From: Rhodoferax sp. WC2427
Lineage (GTDB): Bacteria > Pseudomonadota > Gammaproteobacteria > Burkholderiales > Burkholderiaceae_C
DNA length: 64,000 nt
Direction of reading: 5' to 3'
NCBI RefSeq assembly: GCF_040822085.1
Contig: NZ_CP162006.1
Location: 992,001-1,056,000 of the forward strand
The notes below the pieces were generated by a model. The model had not been told where the DNA came from and searched no databases. It was given only the letters and a program-made list of their open reading frames with translations. This document shows, in pieces, positions 34,077 to 42,808 of this stretch. Both the position numbers and the translations under genes were made by a program. Each line of letters opens with the position of its first letter. Within the stretch, counting starts at the first letter, position 1.

Positions 34077-36461
34077 ATGTTCTCTGTAAATACTAACTTG
34101 CCCGCACAGGATGCGCCGCTCCTCCACAACCTTAACCCTGAGCAGTTGGCGGCTGTTACCCTGCCCACCGGCCATGCGCTGATTCTGGCCGGGGCCGGTT
34201 CCGGCAAAACCCGGGTGCTCACCACCCGCATAGCCTGGCTTCTGCAAACCGGGCGCGTCACCCCGGGTGGCATCCTGGCGGTCACATTTACCAACAAGGC
34301 CGCCAAGGAAATGGTGCTGCGCCTGGGCACTATGCTGCCCATCAACGTGCGTGGCATGTGGATAGGCACCTTCCACGGCTTGTGCAACCGCCTGCTGCGC
34401 GCGCATTACAAGCTGGCGAACCTGCCGCAAAGCTTCCAGATCCTGGACACCCAGGACCAGCTCAGCGCCATCAAACGGCTATGCAAGCAATTCAATATAG
34501 ACGACCAACAGTACCCTGCCAAACAAACCCAATGGTTTATTGGCAACTGCAAAGAAGAAGGTCTGCGCCCCGATGCGGTGGAAAGCCACGACCCGCAAAC
34601 CCGCAAGAAAATCGAGATTTACGCGCTGTACGAAGAGCAGTGCCAGCGCGAGGGCGTGGTCGATTTTGGCGAGCTGATGCTGCGCAGCTACGAGCTGCTG
34701 CGCGACCAGGATGCCATCCGCGAGCACTACCAGCGCCGCTTTCGCCACATCCTGATCGACGAGTTCCAGGACACCAACAAGCTGCAGTACGCCTGGATCA
34801 AGATGCTGTCCGGCCACGGCCCCAAGGATTTGGCCAACGGTACGTCCATGCCCGGTGGCAGCGTGCTGGCGGTGGGCGACGACGACCAGAGCATCTATGC
34901 CTTCCGCGGCGCGCGGGTGGGCAACATGGCCGACTTTGTGCGCGAATTCGGCGTCACCCAGCAGATCAAGCTGGAGCAAAACTACCGCAGCTTCAGCAAC
35001 ATCCTGGACTCGGCCAACCAGCTCATCAGCCACAACAGCAACCGCCTGGGCAAAGACCTGCGCACCACCCAAGGCCCCGGCGAGCCGGTGCGGGTGGTGG
35101 AGAACCCGCGCGATCTGGATGAAGCCCAGTGGATCGTCGACGAGGTCAAGCAGCTGGTGCGCGACGGCATGCCGCGCCAGGAAATCGCTGTGCTGTACCG
35201 CAGCAACGCCCAAAGCCGGGTGATCGAAACCGCGTTGTTCAACGCCGCCATTCCCTACCGTGTGTTTGGCGGCCTCCGCTTCTTTGAGCGCGCCGAAATC
35301 AAGCACGCGCTGGCCTATTTGCGCCTGCTGGAAAACGCCAACGACGACACCAGCTTCCTGCGCGTGGTCAACTTCCCGCCGCGCGGCATCGGTGCGCGCA
35401 GCCTGGAGATTCTGCAAGATGCCGCCCGCAGCAATGGCTGCTCGCTGCACGACGCCGTCAGCATCGTGCCCGGCAAGGCCGGGGCCAACTTTGGTGCCTT
35501 CGTGGCCAAGCTGGACGTGCTGCGCGAGCAGACCGAAGGCCTGTCTTTGCGCGAAATCATCGACCTGGTGCTGGACCACAGCGGCCTGCTGGCCCACTTC
35601 AAGGCCGACCGCGAGGGCGAAGACCGGGTGGAGAATTTGGAGGAGTTGGTCAACGCGGCCGAAAGTTTCGTCTCCCAACAGGGCTTTGGCCGCGATGCCG
35701 TGGCCCTGCCGTTGGACGAGCTCAGCCAGTCCCCCGCCAGCCAGGGCCTGGACCCCAACGCCCCGGCCGCCGAGGGCTTCATCGACCAGGACAGCGGCGA
35801 AACCCTGTCGCCTCTGGCCGCCTTCCTGACCCACGCTGCCCTGGAGGCCGGCGACAACCAAGCCAAGGCCGGGCAAGATGCCGTGCAGCTCATGACCGTG
35901 CACTCCGCCAAGGGGCTGGAATTTGATGCTGTCTTTGTAGGCGGCATGGAAGAAGGCCTGTTCCCGCACGAAAACTCGCTCAGCGACCGCCAGGGCCTGG
36001 AGGAAGAGCGCCGCCTGATGTACGTGGCCATCACCCGCGCCCGCCAGCGCCTGTACCTCAGCTTCTCGCAAAGCCGCCTGCTGCATGGCCAGACCCGCTA
36101 CAACCCGCGCAGCCGCTTTTTTGACGAACTGCCGGAAGGCGCGCTGAAGTGGATCACCTCCAAACCCTCGGGGTATGGGTTTGCTCCTAAATCAGGAGCT
36201 TCTCACGCTTATGGATACAGCGCTGGAGGCACTTTTAATAAAGAAAATGCGCCTTTCGCCAGCCCGCCTGTGCCGCCGCAAAAAGCCACCCCCAGCCACG
36301 GCCTGCGGGTCGGCATGCAGGTGTTCCACACCAAATTCGGCGAAGGCAAAGTCAACCTGCTGGAAGGCAGCGGCGACGATGCCCGGGCGCAAATCAACTT
36401 CCCACGCCATGGCGTGAAATGGCTGGCGCTGAGCGTGGCCAAGCTGACCCCCGTGCCCTGA
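34077..36461 (+). CDS. uvrD: UvrD/PcrA-family DNA helicase
   Basis: This 794-residue SF1A 3'-5' helicase acts in excision and mismatch repair. Walker A is ILAGAGSGKT near residue 40, with TFTNKAAKEM (motif Ia), DEFQDTN (II), DDDQSIYAFRGA (III), LEQNYRS (IV), TVHSAKGLEFD (V) and VAITRARQRLYL (VI). A C-terminal Tudor-like domain follows (VGMQVFHTKFGEGKV). About 22 residues (702-723) in the linker before this domain are encoded by a dispersed repeat at 36181-36244, in frame. The frame upstream of 34077 is open but unconserved. Confidence 0.96.
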   Translation: MFSVNTNLPAQDAPLLHNLNPEQLAAVTLPTGHALILAGAGSGKTRVLTTRIAWLLQTGRVTPGGILAVTFTNKAAKEMVLRLGTMLPINVRGMWIGTFHGLCNRLLRAHYKLANLPQSFQILDTQDQLSAIKRLCKQFNIDDQQYPAKQTQWFIGNCKEEGLRPDAVESHDPQTRKKIEIYALYEEQCQREGVVDFGELMLRSYELLRDQDAIREHYQRRFRHILIDEFQDTNKLQYAWIKMLSGHGPKDLANGTSMPGGSVLAVGDDDQSIYAFRGARVGNMADFVREFGVTQQIKLEQNYRSFSNILDSANQLISHNSNRLGKDLRTTQGPGEPVRVVENPRDLDEAQWIVDEVKQLVRDGMPRQEIAVLYRSNAQSRVIETALFNAAIPYRVFGGLRFFERAEIKHALAYLRLLENANDDTSFLRVVNFPPRGIGARSLEILQDAARSNGCSLHDAVSIVPGKAGANFGAFVAKLDVLREQTEGLSLREIIDLVLDHSGLLAHFKADREGEDRVENLEELVNAAESFVSQQGFGRDAVALPLDELSQSPASQGLDPNAPAAEGFIDQDSGETLSPLAAFLTHAALEAGDNQAKAGQDAVQLMTVHSAKGLEFDAVFVGGMEEGLFPHENSLSDRQGLEEERRLMYVAITRARQRLYLSFSQSRLLHGQTRYNPRSRFFDELPEGALKWITSKPSGYGFAPKSGASHAYGYSAGGTFNKENAPFASPPVPPQKATPSHGLRVGMQVFHTKFGEGKVNLLEGSGDDARAQINFPRHGVKWLALSVAKLTPVP
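36181..36244 (+). repeat. dispersed ~60-bp element, copy 8, inside uvrD
   Basis: TCCTAAATCAGGAGCTTC, TCACGCTTATGGATACAGCGC, TGGAGGC and TTTTAATAAAG match the family. It is read in frame as a Gly/Ser/Ala-rich linker. Confidence 0.8.
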
Positions 36462-36528
36462 CACGGCTGTCGTCATAGCGTCACACAAGGCGCGCAGCAT
36501 GGCGGGCACCATTCCCTAGGAGCCCGCC

Positions 36529-36774
36529 ATGACAGACCTGAAAGAATTCCACGTCGGCGACTGTGTCGTCTCGCTGTTTGCCAAGCCCATGGTCGACGGC
36601 ACCTGGCTGGCCCGCGTGGGCATCGCCCAGCACTACGGCATGCCCATCCCCAGCCAGCGGGTGATCAGCTTTGACAACCCGTTTGTGTCGGAAGACAACG
36701 CCCTGGCCCACGCCCGCGAGCAGGGCCTGCGCATCGCGCGCGACCCGGTGGCGTTTTTGCAGATGGCGGTGTAG
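36529..36774 (+). CDS. small conserved-looking protein of unknown function
   Basis: This 81-residue protein is acidic to neutral and soluble, with no signal peptide or cysteine cluster (one Cys, in VGDCVVSLF). It starts behind CTAGGAGCCCGCC, a good ribosome site, and its composition matches coding DNA. I do not recognise the family. It lies 67 bp after uvrD. Confidence 0.65.
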   Translation: MTDLKEFHVGDCVVSLFAKPMVDGTWLARVGIAQHYGMPIPSQRVISFDNPFVSEDNALAHAREQGLRIARDPVAFLQMAV

Positions 36775-36922
36775 TCCGCACAACGGCCTGGTTCTTCCCC
36801 CATGTAGGGGATGAAAATATTGTTTACCGCGTATCTTGTTTGTGAACATGTGTACAGTGTCTATCGGTTTTTCCGTTATTACACTAAAAACCCTGAAATC
36901 GGGGTGTACACAGGAGTTTCAA

Positions 36923-37942
36923 TTGACAGATATTCGATTGGTAGCAAGCAGCATGGTTTTGGCCACCCTGGTGGCCTGCGGAGGCGGCGGTGGCGACAGC
37001 ACACCCACTGCTGGTGGCGGTAGCGCCCCCAGCACGGCCTTCAAGCTGACCAGCGGCAATTACACCGTAGCGGCACAAGAGGCTTTGTCCACAGCCAATG
37101 CCACGCAGGGCGCATTGGTTTTTTCGGAAGTCCTTACCGGCGCAGCCGTCTCTGGACCAGGTCTGCCCTTGGCCTTCGCCCGGGCCCAGGTGCCTAAGCT
37201 GCAAGATTGGTTGCGCACCGTGCCGCAACAGGTCACCGGTGCCTTGCAACAGTACACCGAGCCCTGTGCAGGTGGCGGCACCTTGGGTGTCACGGTGAGC
37301 GATATCAACGGCAACCGCTCCGTGGATGCGGGCGATACCGTCAACATCGTGGCGACCAACTGCAACATCAATGGCAACACGGCCAATGGCAGTATCGGCA
37401 TGACGGTGAACAGCACGTCCGGCAACCTGAGCGGCAATGTCTATGGGTTGAATCTCGGCATGGTGTTCGGTAATTTTTCAGCTAGTTCGACAGCCGGTAC
37501 CGATACCTTGAACGGCAGCTTGACCCTGGCCGTCCAATCTACGGGTGTTAACAGGGTGGTGACTACCCTGTCAGCGCCCAACAACCTGACCATGGCGGGC
37601 AGCTTCGGCGGCGTGGCCTATAGCCGGAGCCTGATGGGCTACAGCTCCACCGTCACTATCAGCCCGGCGTCCTCGGGTTACAGCGAATCCACTATTTACG
37701 GTGGCACCCTGTCGAGCAACAGCTTTGATGCCAAGACTGTGGTGATCTCCATGGACACGCCGTTTGTGCGCACCAACCTCCAAAGTTTCCCCGCTGCAGG
37801 CCAGGTGGTGCTGACCGGGGCCGATGGCAGCCGCGTCCGGATCACCGCCCAAAGCGTGACCCAGGTGCAGATAGAGCTGGATGCCGACGGCAACGGCGTG
37901 TATGAACTCGCCACCACCCGGGCCTGGAGCAGCCTGCTGTGA
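36923..37942 (+). CDS. lipoprotein of unknown function
   Basis: This 339-residue protein starts at TTG 36923 with AGGAG 6 bp upstream. A lipoprotein signal ending LATLVAC (Cys about residue 18) is followed by a Gly/Ser linker. The mature part is rich in Asn, Ser, Thr and Gly, predicted mostly beta, with a segment DINGNRSVDAGDTVNIVATNC and one VQIELDADGNGVYEL near the end. I do not recognise a family. Its stop overlaps the start of the outer-membrane protein gene (GTGA), so they are translationally coupled. The upstream 148 bp is AT-rich compared with its surroundings and contains GTGTACAC palindromes. Confidence 0.75.
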   Translation: MTDIRLVASSMVLATLVACGGGGGDSTPTAGGGSAPSTAFKLTSGNYTVAAQEALSTANATQGALVFSEVLTGAAVSGPGLPLAFARAQVPKLQDWLRTVPQQVTGALQQYTEPCAGGGTLGVTVSDINGNRSVDAGDTVNIVATNCNINGNTANGSIGMTVNSTSGNLSGNVYGLNLGMVFGNFSASSTAGTDTLNGSLTLAVQSTGVNRVVTTLSAPNNLTMAGSFGGVAYSRSLMGYSSTVTISPASSGYSESTIYGGTLSSNSFDAKTVVISMDTPFVRTNLQSFPAAGQVVLTGADGSRVRITAQSVTQVQIELDADGNGVYELATTRAWSSLL

Positions 37943-38769
37943 CCCCTGCAAGCTTGCTTGCCAAAGGCCGCTTATGCGGCCTTTTTGCACTCCTGACCCT
38001 GGCCTCCCTGGCCAAGGCTGCAGAGTGCGGGGCCACAGACCTGTCGCTGCTCGCCGGTGTGCAACACAGCCGTTGGCAAGAATTTGATGCCCGGGGCCGC
38101 AAGCTGGTAGATGAATCGGGCTTGTTGCACCACACGGGCCTGCAACTGGAGGGCGATTGCGCAAGCCTGCAATGGGCCGCCCAGTGGAGCCAGGGCCGTG
38201 GCACACGCGACTACGACGGCGTGAGCAGCGCTAACCAGCCAATCCAGACCACCAGCCGCCTGAGTCTCCAGCGTGTGCAACTGCAGGCCTGGGCTCCGGT
38301 AGCCGAGCGCTGGGCCGTGGGTGCCCGCCTGGGCTGGACCCAGTGGGACCGCGATCTGGCCAGCGTGGGCCCGGTGCAGGGCTACCCCGAGCAATTTCGC
38401 ACCATCCAGGCTGCGGTGGGCGTGCGCTACATCCTGGCGGATGTGGGCGGCTTGCGTTGGACGCTCAGCAGCTGGCTGGGCGGAGGGCCGGGCGGTACGC
38501 TGTACCTGCAGCTGCCCAACACCGATGCCGCCCGTCTGCGCCTGGGCCATAGCCAGATGGCCCAGCTGGGTGTGCAACTGGAGTTGCCCGAATCTGTGCA
38601 CCGCACGGGCTGGTCGTGGCGACTGGGTTGGCAGATGCAGCAGGAACAGATGCGGGCTGGACCCAGCCACGCGATCACCCGCAACGGCATCCTGGTGGGC
38701 GGCGCGGCCCAGCCCAAAACCCGGCAAACCAGCATGGGGCTGGACGGAGCGCTGCGCTACCGCTTTTAG
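37939..38769 (+). CDS. predicted outer-membrane beta-barrel protein
   Basis: This 276-residue protein starts at GTG 37939 inside the previous stop. A signal peptide ends near SLAKA (about residue 26). The remainder alternates polar and aromatic residues in strands (LQLEGDCASLQWAAQW, WAVGARLGWTQWD) and ends in ALRYRF, with the C-terminal Phe typical of outer-membrane barrels recognised by the BAM complex. I do not recognise the family. Coupling with the upstream lipoprotein suggests they work together at the outer membrane. Confidence 0.72.
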   Translation: MTPASLLAKGRLCGLFALLTLASLAKAAECGATDLSLLAGVQHSRWQEFDARGRKLVDESGLLHHTGLQLEGDCASLQWAAQWSQGRGTRDYDGVSSANQPIQTTSRLSLQRVQLQAWAPVAERWAVGARLGWTQWDRDLASVGPVQGYPEQFRTIQAAVGVRYILADVGGLRWTLSSWLGGGPGGTLYLQLPNTDAARLRLGHSQMAQLGVQLELPESVHRTGWSWRLGWQMQQEQMRAGPSHAITRNGILVGGAAQPKTRQTSMGLDGALRYRF

Positions 38770-38777
38770 CCACCCGT

Positions 38778-38810
38778 CCGGTCGGCGGCTGAGCCCGCAC
38801 CGCCGACCGG
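38778..38810 (+). terminator. GC-rich hairpin after the outer-membrane protein gene
   Basis: CCGGTCGGCGG, 11 nt, CCGCCGACCGG forms a perfect 11-bp stem 9 bp after the stop. No T-run follows, so termination is possible but not certain. Confidence 0.45.
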
Positions 38811-38859
38811 CCATCCATGGGGAGCGTTGTAGGTCAATCGCCGGGATTCATTTCAATAT

Positions 38860-38875
38860 TTCAATTAAACTTGAA
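38860..38875 (+). promoter_or_regulatory. candidate ArsR operator
   Basis: TTCAA-N6-TTGAA is an AT-rich inverted repeat ending 2 bp before the arsR ATG, typical in position and composition for an ArsR/SmtB operator. With no ribosome site between it and ATG 38878, transcription may start very close to the codon. Confidence 0.5.
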
Positions 38876-38877
38876 TT

Positions 38878-39207
38878 ATGAAATCAATTTCCATCGACGA
38901 AACAACGGCTGTTCGCTCCCTGGCCGCCCTGGCCCAGGCCCAGCGCCTGCGGGCCTTCCGGGCGCTGGTGGTGGCGGGGGCCGAGGGTCTGACCCCGGGT
39001 GCCATGGCCGAGCAGCTGGGCGTGGCTCCCAGCGCGCTGTCGTTCCACCTCAAGGAGCTGGCGCATGCGGGCTTGGTCAGCAGCGAGCCGCGGGGCCGCA
39101 ACCTGATCTACCGTGCCAACTTCGCGCAGATGAACGTGCTGCTGGGCTACCTGACCGAGCACTGCTGCCAGGGCGTGGCCTGCGAGGTGCCGAATGTCTG
39201 CTGCTAG
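38878..39207 (+). CDS. arsR: ArsR-family arsenic-responsive repressor
   Basis: This 109-residue winged-helix repressor has the recognition region LTPGAMAEQLGVAPSALSFHLKELAHAGLV. Cysteines suitable for binding As(III) are in EHCCQGVAC and a C-terminal CC pair. It should leave its operator when arsenite binds. It heads arsR-aqpS-arsC-arsH, each gene overlapping the next by 4-14 bp, so this is a tight operon controlled by one repressor. No ribosome site is visible. Confidence 0.92.
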   Translation: MKSISIDETTAVRSLAALAQAQRLRAFRALVVAGAEGLTPGAMAEQLGVAPSALSFHLKELAHAGLVSSEPRGRNLIYRANFAQMNVLLGYLTEHCCQGVACEVPNVCC

Positions 39208-39880
39208 GCTACCCCGGCAATTGCTGGCCGAATGTGTGGGCACGGCGGCGTTGCTGTGCGCGGTGATTGGCTCGGGCATCATGGCCGAGCGGCTGGCCGG
39301 TGGCAACGTCGCCGTGGCGCTGTTGGCCAACACCCTGGTAACGGTGTGGGCGCTGTATGTGCTGATCGAAACCCTGGGGCCGGTGAGCGGCGCGCACTTC
39401 AACCCGCTGGTGACTTTGGTTATGTGGTCAAAAGGGCAGCTAGCGCTTATGGATAGGGCGCAAGTAGCTCTCTTGTTTATAGCATTTCAATTACTGGGGG
39501 CGGTGCTGGGCGCCTGGCTGGCGCATGCCATGTTCGACCTGCCGATCCTGCAAACCAGCACCAAGCTGCGCACGGGCAGCGGCCAGTGGCTTGCCGAGGC
39601 GGTGGCCACCGCCGGGCTGATCTTCACCATCCTGCGCGCCCCGGCAGGCAGGGCCAGCGTGCTGGTGGCCAGCTATATTGGCGCAGCCTACTGGGTGGCC
39701 GCCAGCACCAGCTTCGCCAACCCTGCCGCCGTGCTGGGCCGCATGCTGAGCGACAGTTTTGCGGGCATCGCCCCGTCCAGCGCACCCGCCTTTGTGCTGG
39801 CGCAGTGCTTGGGCGCGCTGGCGGGCCTGGGGCTGGCCCATCTATTTGAACCTTCTGCTGCCATCGAAAGAACACCATGA
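39194..39880 (+). CDS. aqpS: AqpS-type aquaglyceroporin for arsenite
   Basis: This 228-residue MIP-family channel takes the place of an ArsB/Acr3 pump, as in the Sinorhizobium ars operon, letting As(III) made by ArsC leave the cell. It has about six membrane helices. The first NPA box is NPL (SGAHFNPLVTL) and the second is intact (SFANPAAVLGR). Between them, the region SKGQLALMDRAQVALLFIAF is encoded by a dispersed repeat (39429-39486) read in frame. It overlaps arsR by 14 bp and arsC by 4 bp. Channel function remains likely because both half-helices are retained. Confidence 0.88.
   Translation: MSAARLPRQLLAECVGTAALLCAVIGSGIMAERLAGGNVAVALLANTLVTVWALYVLIETLGPVSGAHFNPLVTLVMWSKGQLALMDRAQVALLFIAFQLLGAVLGAWLAHAMFDLPILQTSTKLRTGSGQWLAEAVATAGLIFTILRAPAGRASVLVASYIGAAYWVAASTSFANPAAVLGRMLSDSFAGIAPSSAPAFVLAQCLGALAGLGLAHLFEPSAAIERTP
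39429..39486 (-). repeat. dispersed ~60-bp element, copy 9, inside aqpS
   Basis: On the minus strand: GCTATAAACAAGAGAGCTAC, TTGCGCC, ATAAGCGCTAGCTG and CCCTTTTG. It is read in frame through a loop and the start of a membrane helix. Confidence 0.75.
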
Positions 39881-40305
39881 CCGACACCACCATCTTCCAC
39901 AACCCGGCCTGCGGCACTTCGCGCAACGTGCTGGCGCTGATCCGCAACGCGGGCATCGAGCCCACCGTGGTCGAGTACCTGAAAACCCCGCCCAGCCGCG
40001 CCCAGTTGCTGGATTTGCTGGCCCAAATGGGCCTGCCGGTACGTGCCGTGCTGCGCAAAAAAGGCACGCCGTATGCCGAACTGGGGCTGGACAACCCGGC
40101 GCTGGGCGACGACGCGCTGCTCGATGCCATCCTGGCCCACCCGGTTCTGCTGGAGCGCCCCATCGTCACCACCGCGTTGGGCACCCGGCTGTGCCGCCCG
40201 TCCGAGGCGGTGCTGGACATCCTGCCCGCGCCGCAATTGGGCGCGTTTGCCAAGGAAGACGGCGAGCCGGTGGTCAATGCCCAGGGGGAACGCATTGCTC
40301 GCTAA
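39877..40305 (+). CDS. arsC: arsenate reductase (glutaredoxin-dependent)
   Basis: This 142-residue enzyme reduces As(V) to As(III) using glutathione/glutaredoxin. The catalytic Cys12 is in [10 protein letters not shown], and Arg residues expected for arsenate binding are in [16 protein letters not shown]. Length is normal. It overlaps aqpS by 4 bp (ATGA) and arsH by 11 bp. Its product As(III) would be exported by AqpS. Confidence 0.95.
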   Translation: MTDTTIFHNPACGTSRNVLALIRNAGIEPTVVEYLKTPPSRAQLLDLLAQMGLPVRAVLRKKGTPYAELGLDNPALGDDALLDAILAHPVLLERPIVTTALGTRLCRPSEAVLDILPAPQLGAFAKEDGEPVVNAQGERIAR

Positions 40306-40999
40306 TGTCGACCCCGCGCTGTTCCAGGTGCCCACCCTGGCCGCCCTGCACGCCACGCCGCCCAGCACCCACCCGCCGCGCATCTTGCTGCTCTACGGCT
40401 CGCTGCGCGAACGCTCGTTCAGCCGCCTGCTGAGCGAAGAAGCGGCGCGTTTGTTGACCGCGATGGGGGCCGAAACCCGCACTTTCGACCCGCACGGCCT
40501 GCCGCTGGCCGACGGCGCGCCCGACGCGCACCCCAAGGTGCAGGAGCTGCGCGACCTGGTGCTGTGGAGCGAAGGCATGGTCTGGTGCAGCCCTGAGCGC
40601 CACGGCGCGATGACCGGCACCATGAAGACCCAGATCGACTGGATTCCGCTCGCCCAGGGCGCGGTGCGGCCCACCCAGGGCAAAACGCTGGCGGTGATGC
40701 AGGTCAGCGGCGGCTCGCAGTCGTTCAATGCCGTGAACCAGCTGCGGGTGCTGGGCCGCTGGATGCGCATGCTGACCATCCCCAACCAGTCGTCGGTGGC
40801 CAAGGCGTTTCTGGAATTTGACGAGGCCGGGCGGATGAAACCGTCGGCCTACTACGACCGGGTGGTGGACGTGGCGGAGGAACTGCTCAAGTTCACTCTA
40901 TTGACCCGGGACGCATCGCCCTACCTGGTCGACCGCTACAGCGAGCGCAAGGAAAGCGCCGAGGCCTTGTCCCAGCGGGTCAACCAAAAAAGCATATAA
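40295..40999 (+). CDS. arsH: ArsH NADPH-dependent flavoprotein
   Basis: This 234-residue flavodoxin-fold protein oxidises trivalent organoarsenicals. Motifs include the FMN loop [24 protein letters not shown] and [15 protein letters not shown]. There is no ATG near the conserved start. TTG 40295 has GGGGGAA 4 bp upstream and overlaps the arsC end by 11 bp, so I use it. A frame that begins earlier at 40043 lies inside arsC and is not real. The stop codon (TAA 40997-40999) falls inside a dispersed repeat. Confidence 0.92.
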   Translation: MLANVDPALFQVPTLAALHATPPSTHPPRILLLYGSLRERSFSRLLSEEAARLLTAMGAETRTFDPHGLPLADGAPDAHPKVQELRDLVLWSEGMVWCSPERHGAMTGTMKTQIDWIPLAQGAVRPTQGKTLAVMQVSGGSQSFNAVNQLRVLGRWMRMLTIPNQSSVAKAFLEFDEAGRMKPSAYYDRVVDVAEELLKFTLLTRDASPYLVDRYSERKESAEALSQRVNQKSI

Positions 41000-41051
41000 A
41001 TCGGCTCCTGGCGCTTATTCCATCAGCGTAAGCAGCTACTTATTCGATAGC
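40992..41051 (-). repeat. dispersed ~60-bp element, copy 10
   Basis: On the minus strand: GCTATCGAATAAGTAGCTGC, TTACGCTGATGGAATAAGCGC, AGGAGCC and TTTATATG. It contains the stop codons of arsH (plus strand) and of the convergent membrane protein gene (minus strand). Confidence 0.85.
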
Positions 41052-41837
41052 GTCGGGGGCTTTTACTTCTGCGTCGTCTGCCGAAAAGCTGTCGCGGAAG
41101 CTGAAGTAGATGGAGGTCAGGAACATGCAGGTGGTCAGTAGCGTCACCACAAACGCGCCCACGCCCAGGAAGGCGGGCTGGTCCAGCAGCGCGGCCAGCA
41201 GCTGCACCACCATGCCAACCACCAGCAGCACGCCAAACCAGCTCAGGCCAAACAGCACGTAGGCCCCCTTGTTGCGCCAGCAGGCCACCAGGCTGAAAAA
41301 CAGGCTTTTGCCCGGGCTGATGCCGTGCCAGTGCACCAGCGCAGGCGCATGCCAGAAAGCCAGCGACAGCGGCAGGTGCAAGACCATGAAGGCCAGCATG
41401 CCGGCCTGCAGCCGCAGGGGTTCGTCGCCAGTGTCTTCCGCGCCCCGGTTGCCCAAAAAGACGCGGGCAAACTCACCACCGTCGACCAGGGCCGAGATGC
41501 CCAGCACCACCAGGAAGCCCGCTGCGTACAGGGCCCCCAGCACCAGCATCGGGCGCATGCCCTGTTGCCCGGCACGCAGGGCGCCAAGCACGATGTTGGG
41601 GGTGGGAAACTTGCCTTTGCTGGCTTCCTGCGTGGCCGCCATCAGGGCCAGCGCCATGGTCGGCAGGAACACCATGGCGGCAATGCTGCCCAGAATCGGC
41701 ACCAGGCTGACGATGCTGAGTGCGGCCATGCACATGAAGAACAGCCCGGCCAGCGCCAGCGGTTGCTGGAAGAAGGTCTGGATGCCCAGCCGCACCCACA
41801 GGGCGCCGGTGCGTGCGGGGACGATTTGGAGTTTCAT
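41040..41837 (-). CDS. BPSS1780-type membrane protein
   Basis: This 265-residue inner-membrane protein has about six hydrophobic segments and the start MKLQIVPARTGALWVRLGIQTFF, typical of the BPSS1780 family of betaproteobacteria. The function is unknown. Its final residues DAIE and stop are encoded inside a dispersed repeat. It is 7 bp downstream of thrB in the same direction, so the two may be cotranscribed. Confidence 0.85.
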   Translation of the reverse strand: MKLQIVPARTGALWVRLGIQTFFQQPLALAGLFFMCMAALSIVSLVPILGSIAAMVFLPTMALALMAATQEASKGKFPTPNIVLGALRAGQQGMRPMLVLGALYAAGFLVVLGISALVDGGEFARVFLGNRGAEDTGDEPLRLQAGMLAFMVLHLPLSLAFWHAPALVHWHGISPGKSLFFSLVACWRNKGAYVLFGLSWFGVLLVVGMVVQLLAALLDQPAFLGVGAFVVTLLTTCMFLTSIYFSFRDSFSADDAEVKAPDAIE

Positions 41838-41843
41838 GGGGGC

Positions 41844-42806
41844 TTACAGGCTCACGGGGTGGGCTACGCGCTGGCGCAGCACCCGTTCAAAGTGGGTGGG
41901 GTCGTGGGCCTGCAGCAGCGCGGCTTCGCGCGGCAGGTGGAAGTCCCATAGGCGCGAGATCCAGAACCGCAGGGCCCCGGCACGCAGCAGGGCGGGCAGC
42001 AATTGGCGTTCGGCGGCGGCCAGCGGACGCACGGCCTGGTAGGCGGCCAGAAAGGCATCGCAGCGCGCCGCATCGTGGGCACCGCTGGGCAGGTCGATGC
42101 ACCAGTCGTTCAGGCACACGGCGATGTCGAACAGCCAGGTGTCGGTGCCCGCGAAGTAAAAGTCGAAAAAACCGCTGAGCTGCGGCACGCCGTCGACGGT
42201 GTCGAACATTACGTTGTCGCGGAACAGGTCGGCGTGGATGGCGCCCTGGGGCAGGGCGGCGTAGGCGCTGGAAGCGGCGATGTGGTTCTGGTAGGCCAGC
42301 TCACCCTGCAGCAACTGCGCCTGGGCGGGCTCCAGGAACGGCATGACCACCGGGGCGGTCTCGTTCCACCAGGCCAGGCCGCGCAGATTGGGTTGGTCCA
42401 TGCCAAAGTCGCGCCCGGCCAGGTGCATGCGCGCCAGCATGTCGCCCACGGCGGCGCAGTGCAGCACGCCCGGGGCCAGCTCGCTTTTGCCCCGCAGTTT
42501 GGTGACCACCGAAGCGGGCTTCTTTTTGACCGTGTGCAGGATGTTGCCGGCCTTGTTGCCCATCGGGTCGGGCACCGGAATGCCGCGCTGGGCCAGGTGC
42601 TTCATCAGATGCAGGTAGTAGGGCAGTTGCTCGAAGCCCAGGCGTTCGAACAGGGTCAACACGTACTCGCCGCTGTCGGTGGTGGCGAAGTAGTTGGTGT
42701 TTTCAATGCCGCCCTGGATGCCGCGCAGTGCGGTGACATCCCCCAAATCCAGCTGGCGCAGCAGCGCAGTGGCCTCTTTCAAAGAGACGTTTGTATAAAC
42801 CGCCAT
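41844..42806 (-). CDS. thrB: homoserine kinase (ThrB, aminoglycoside phosphotransferase fold)
   Basis: This 320-residue enzyme phosphorylates homoserine in threonine synthesis. It belongs to the APH-like branch rather than the GHMP kinases. The start [18 protein letters not shown] is conserved, the nucleotide region includes [16 protein letters not shown], and the catalytic motif is [13 protein letters not shown] with the metal Asp in FFDFYFAG. The frame is open to 43064 but only the part from 42806 is conserved. It follows the DUF2782 gene by 2 bp. Confidence 0.93.
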   Translation of the reverse strand: MAVYTNVSLKEATALLRQLDLGDVTALRGIQGGIENTNYFATTDSGEYVLTLFERLGFEQLPYYLHLMKHLAQRGIPVPDPMGNKAGNILHTVKKKPASVVTKLRGKSELAPGVLHCAAVGDMLARMHLAGRDFGMDQPNLRGLAWWNETAPVVMPFLEPAQAQLLQGELAYQNHIAASSAYAALPQGAIHADLFRDNVMFDTVDGVPQLSGFFDFYFAGTDTWLFDIAVCLNDWCIDLPSGAHDAARCDAFLAAYQAVRPLAAAERQLLPALLRAGALRFWISRLWDFHLPREAALLQAHDPTHFERVLRQRVAHPVSL

Positions 42807-42808
42807 GC

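Noticed and set aside
34479-36086. 535-codon minus-strand frame opposite uvrD
   Set aside because: Complement of helicase motifs, with no domain of its own.
40043-40294. N-terminal extension of arsH within arsC
   Set aside because: The conserved ArsH sequence begins after TTG 40295, which has a good ribosome site; the extension is another frame of arsC.
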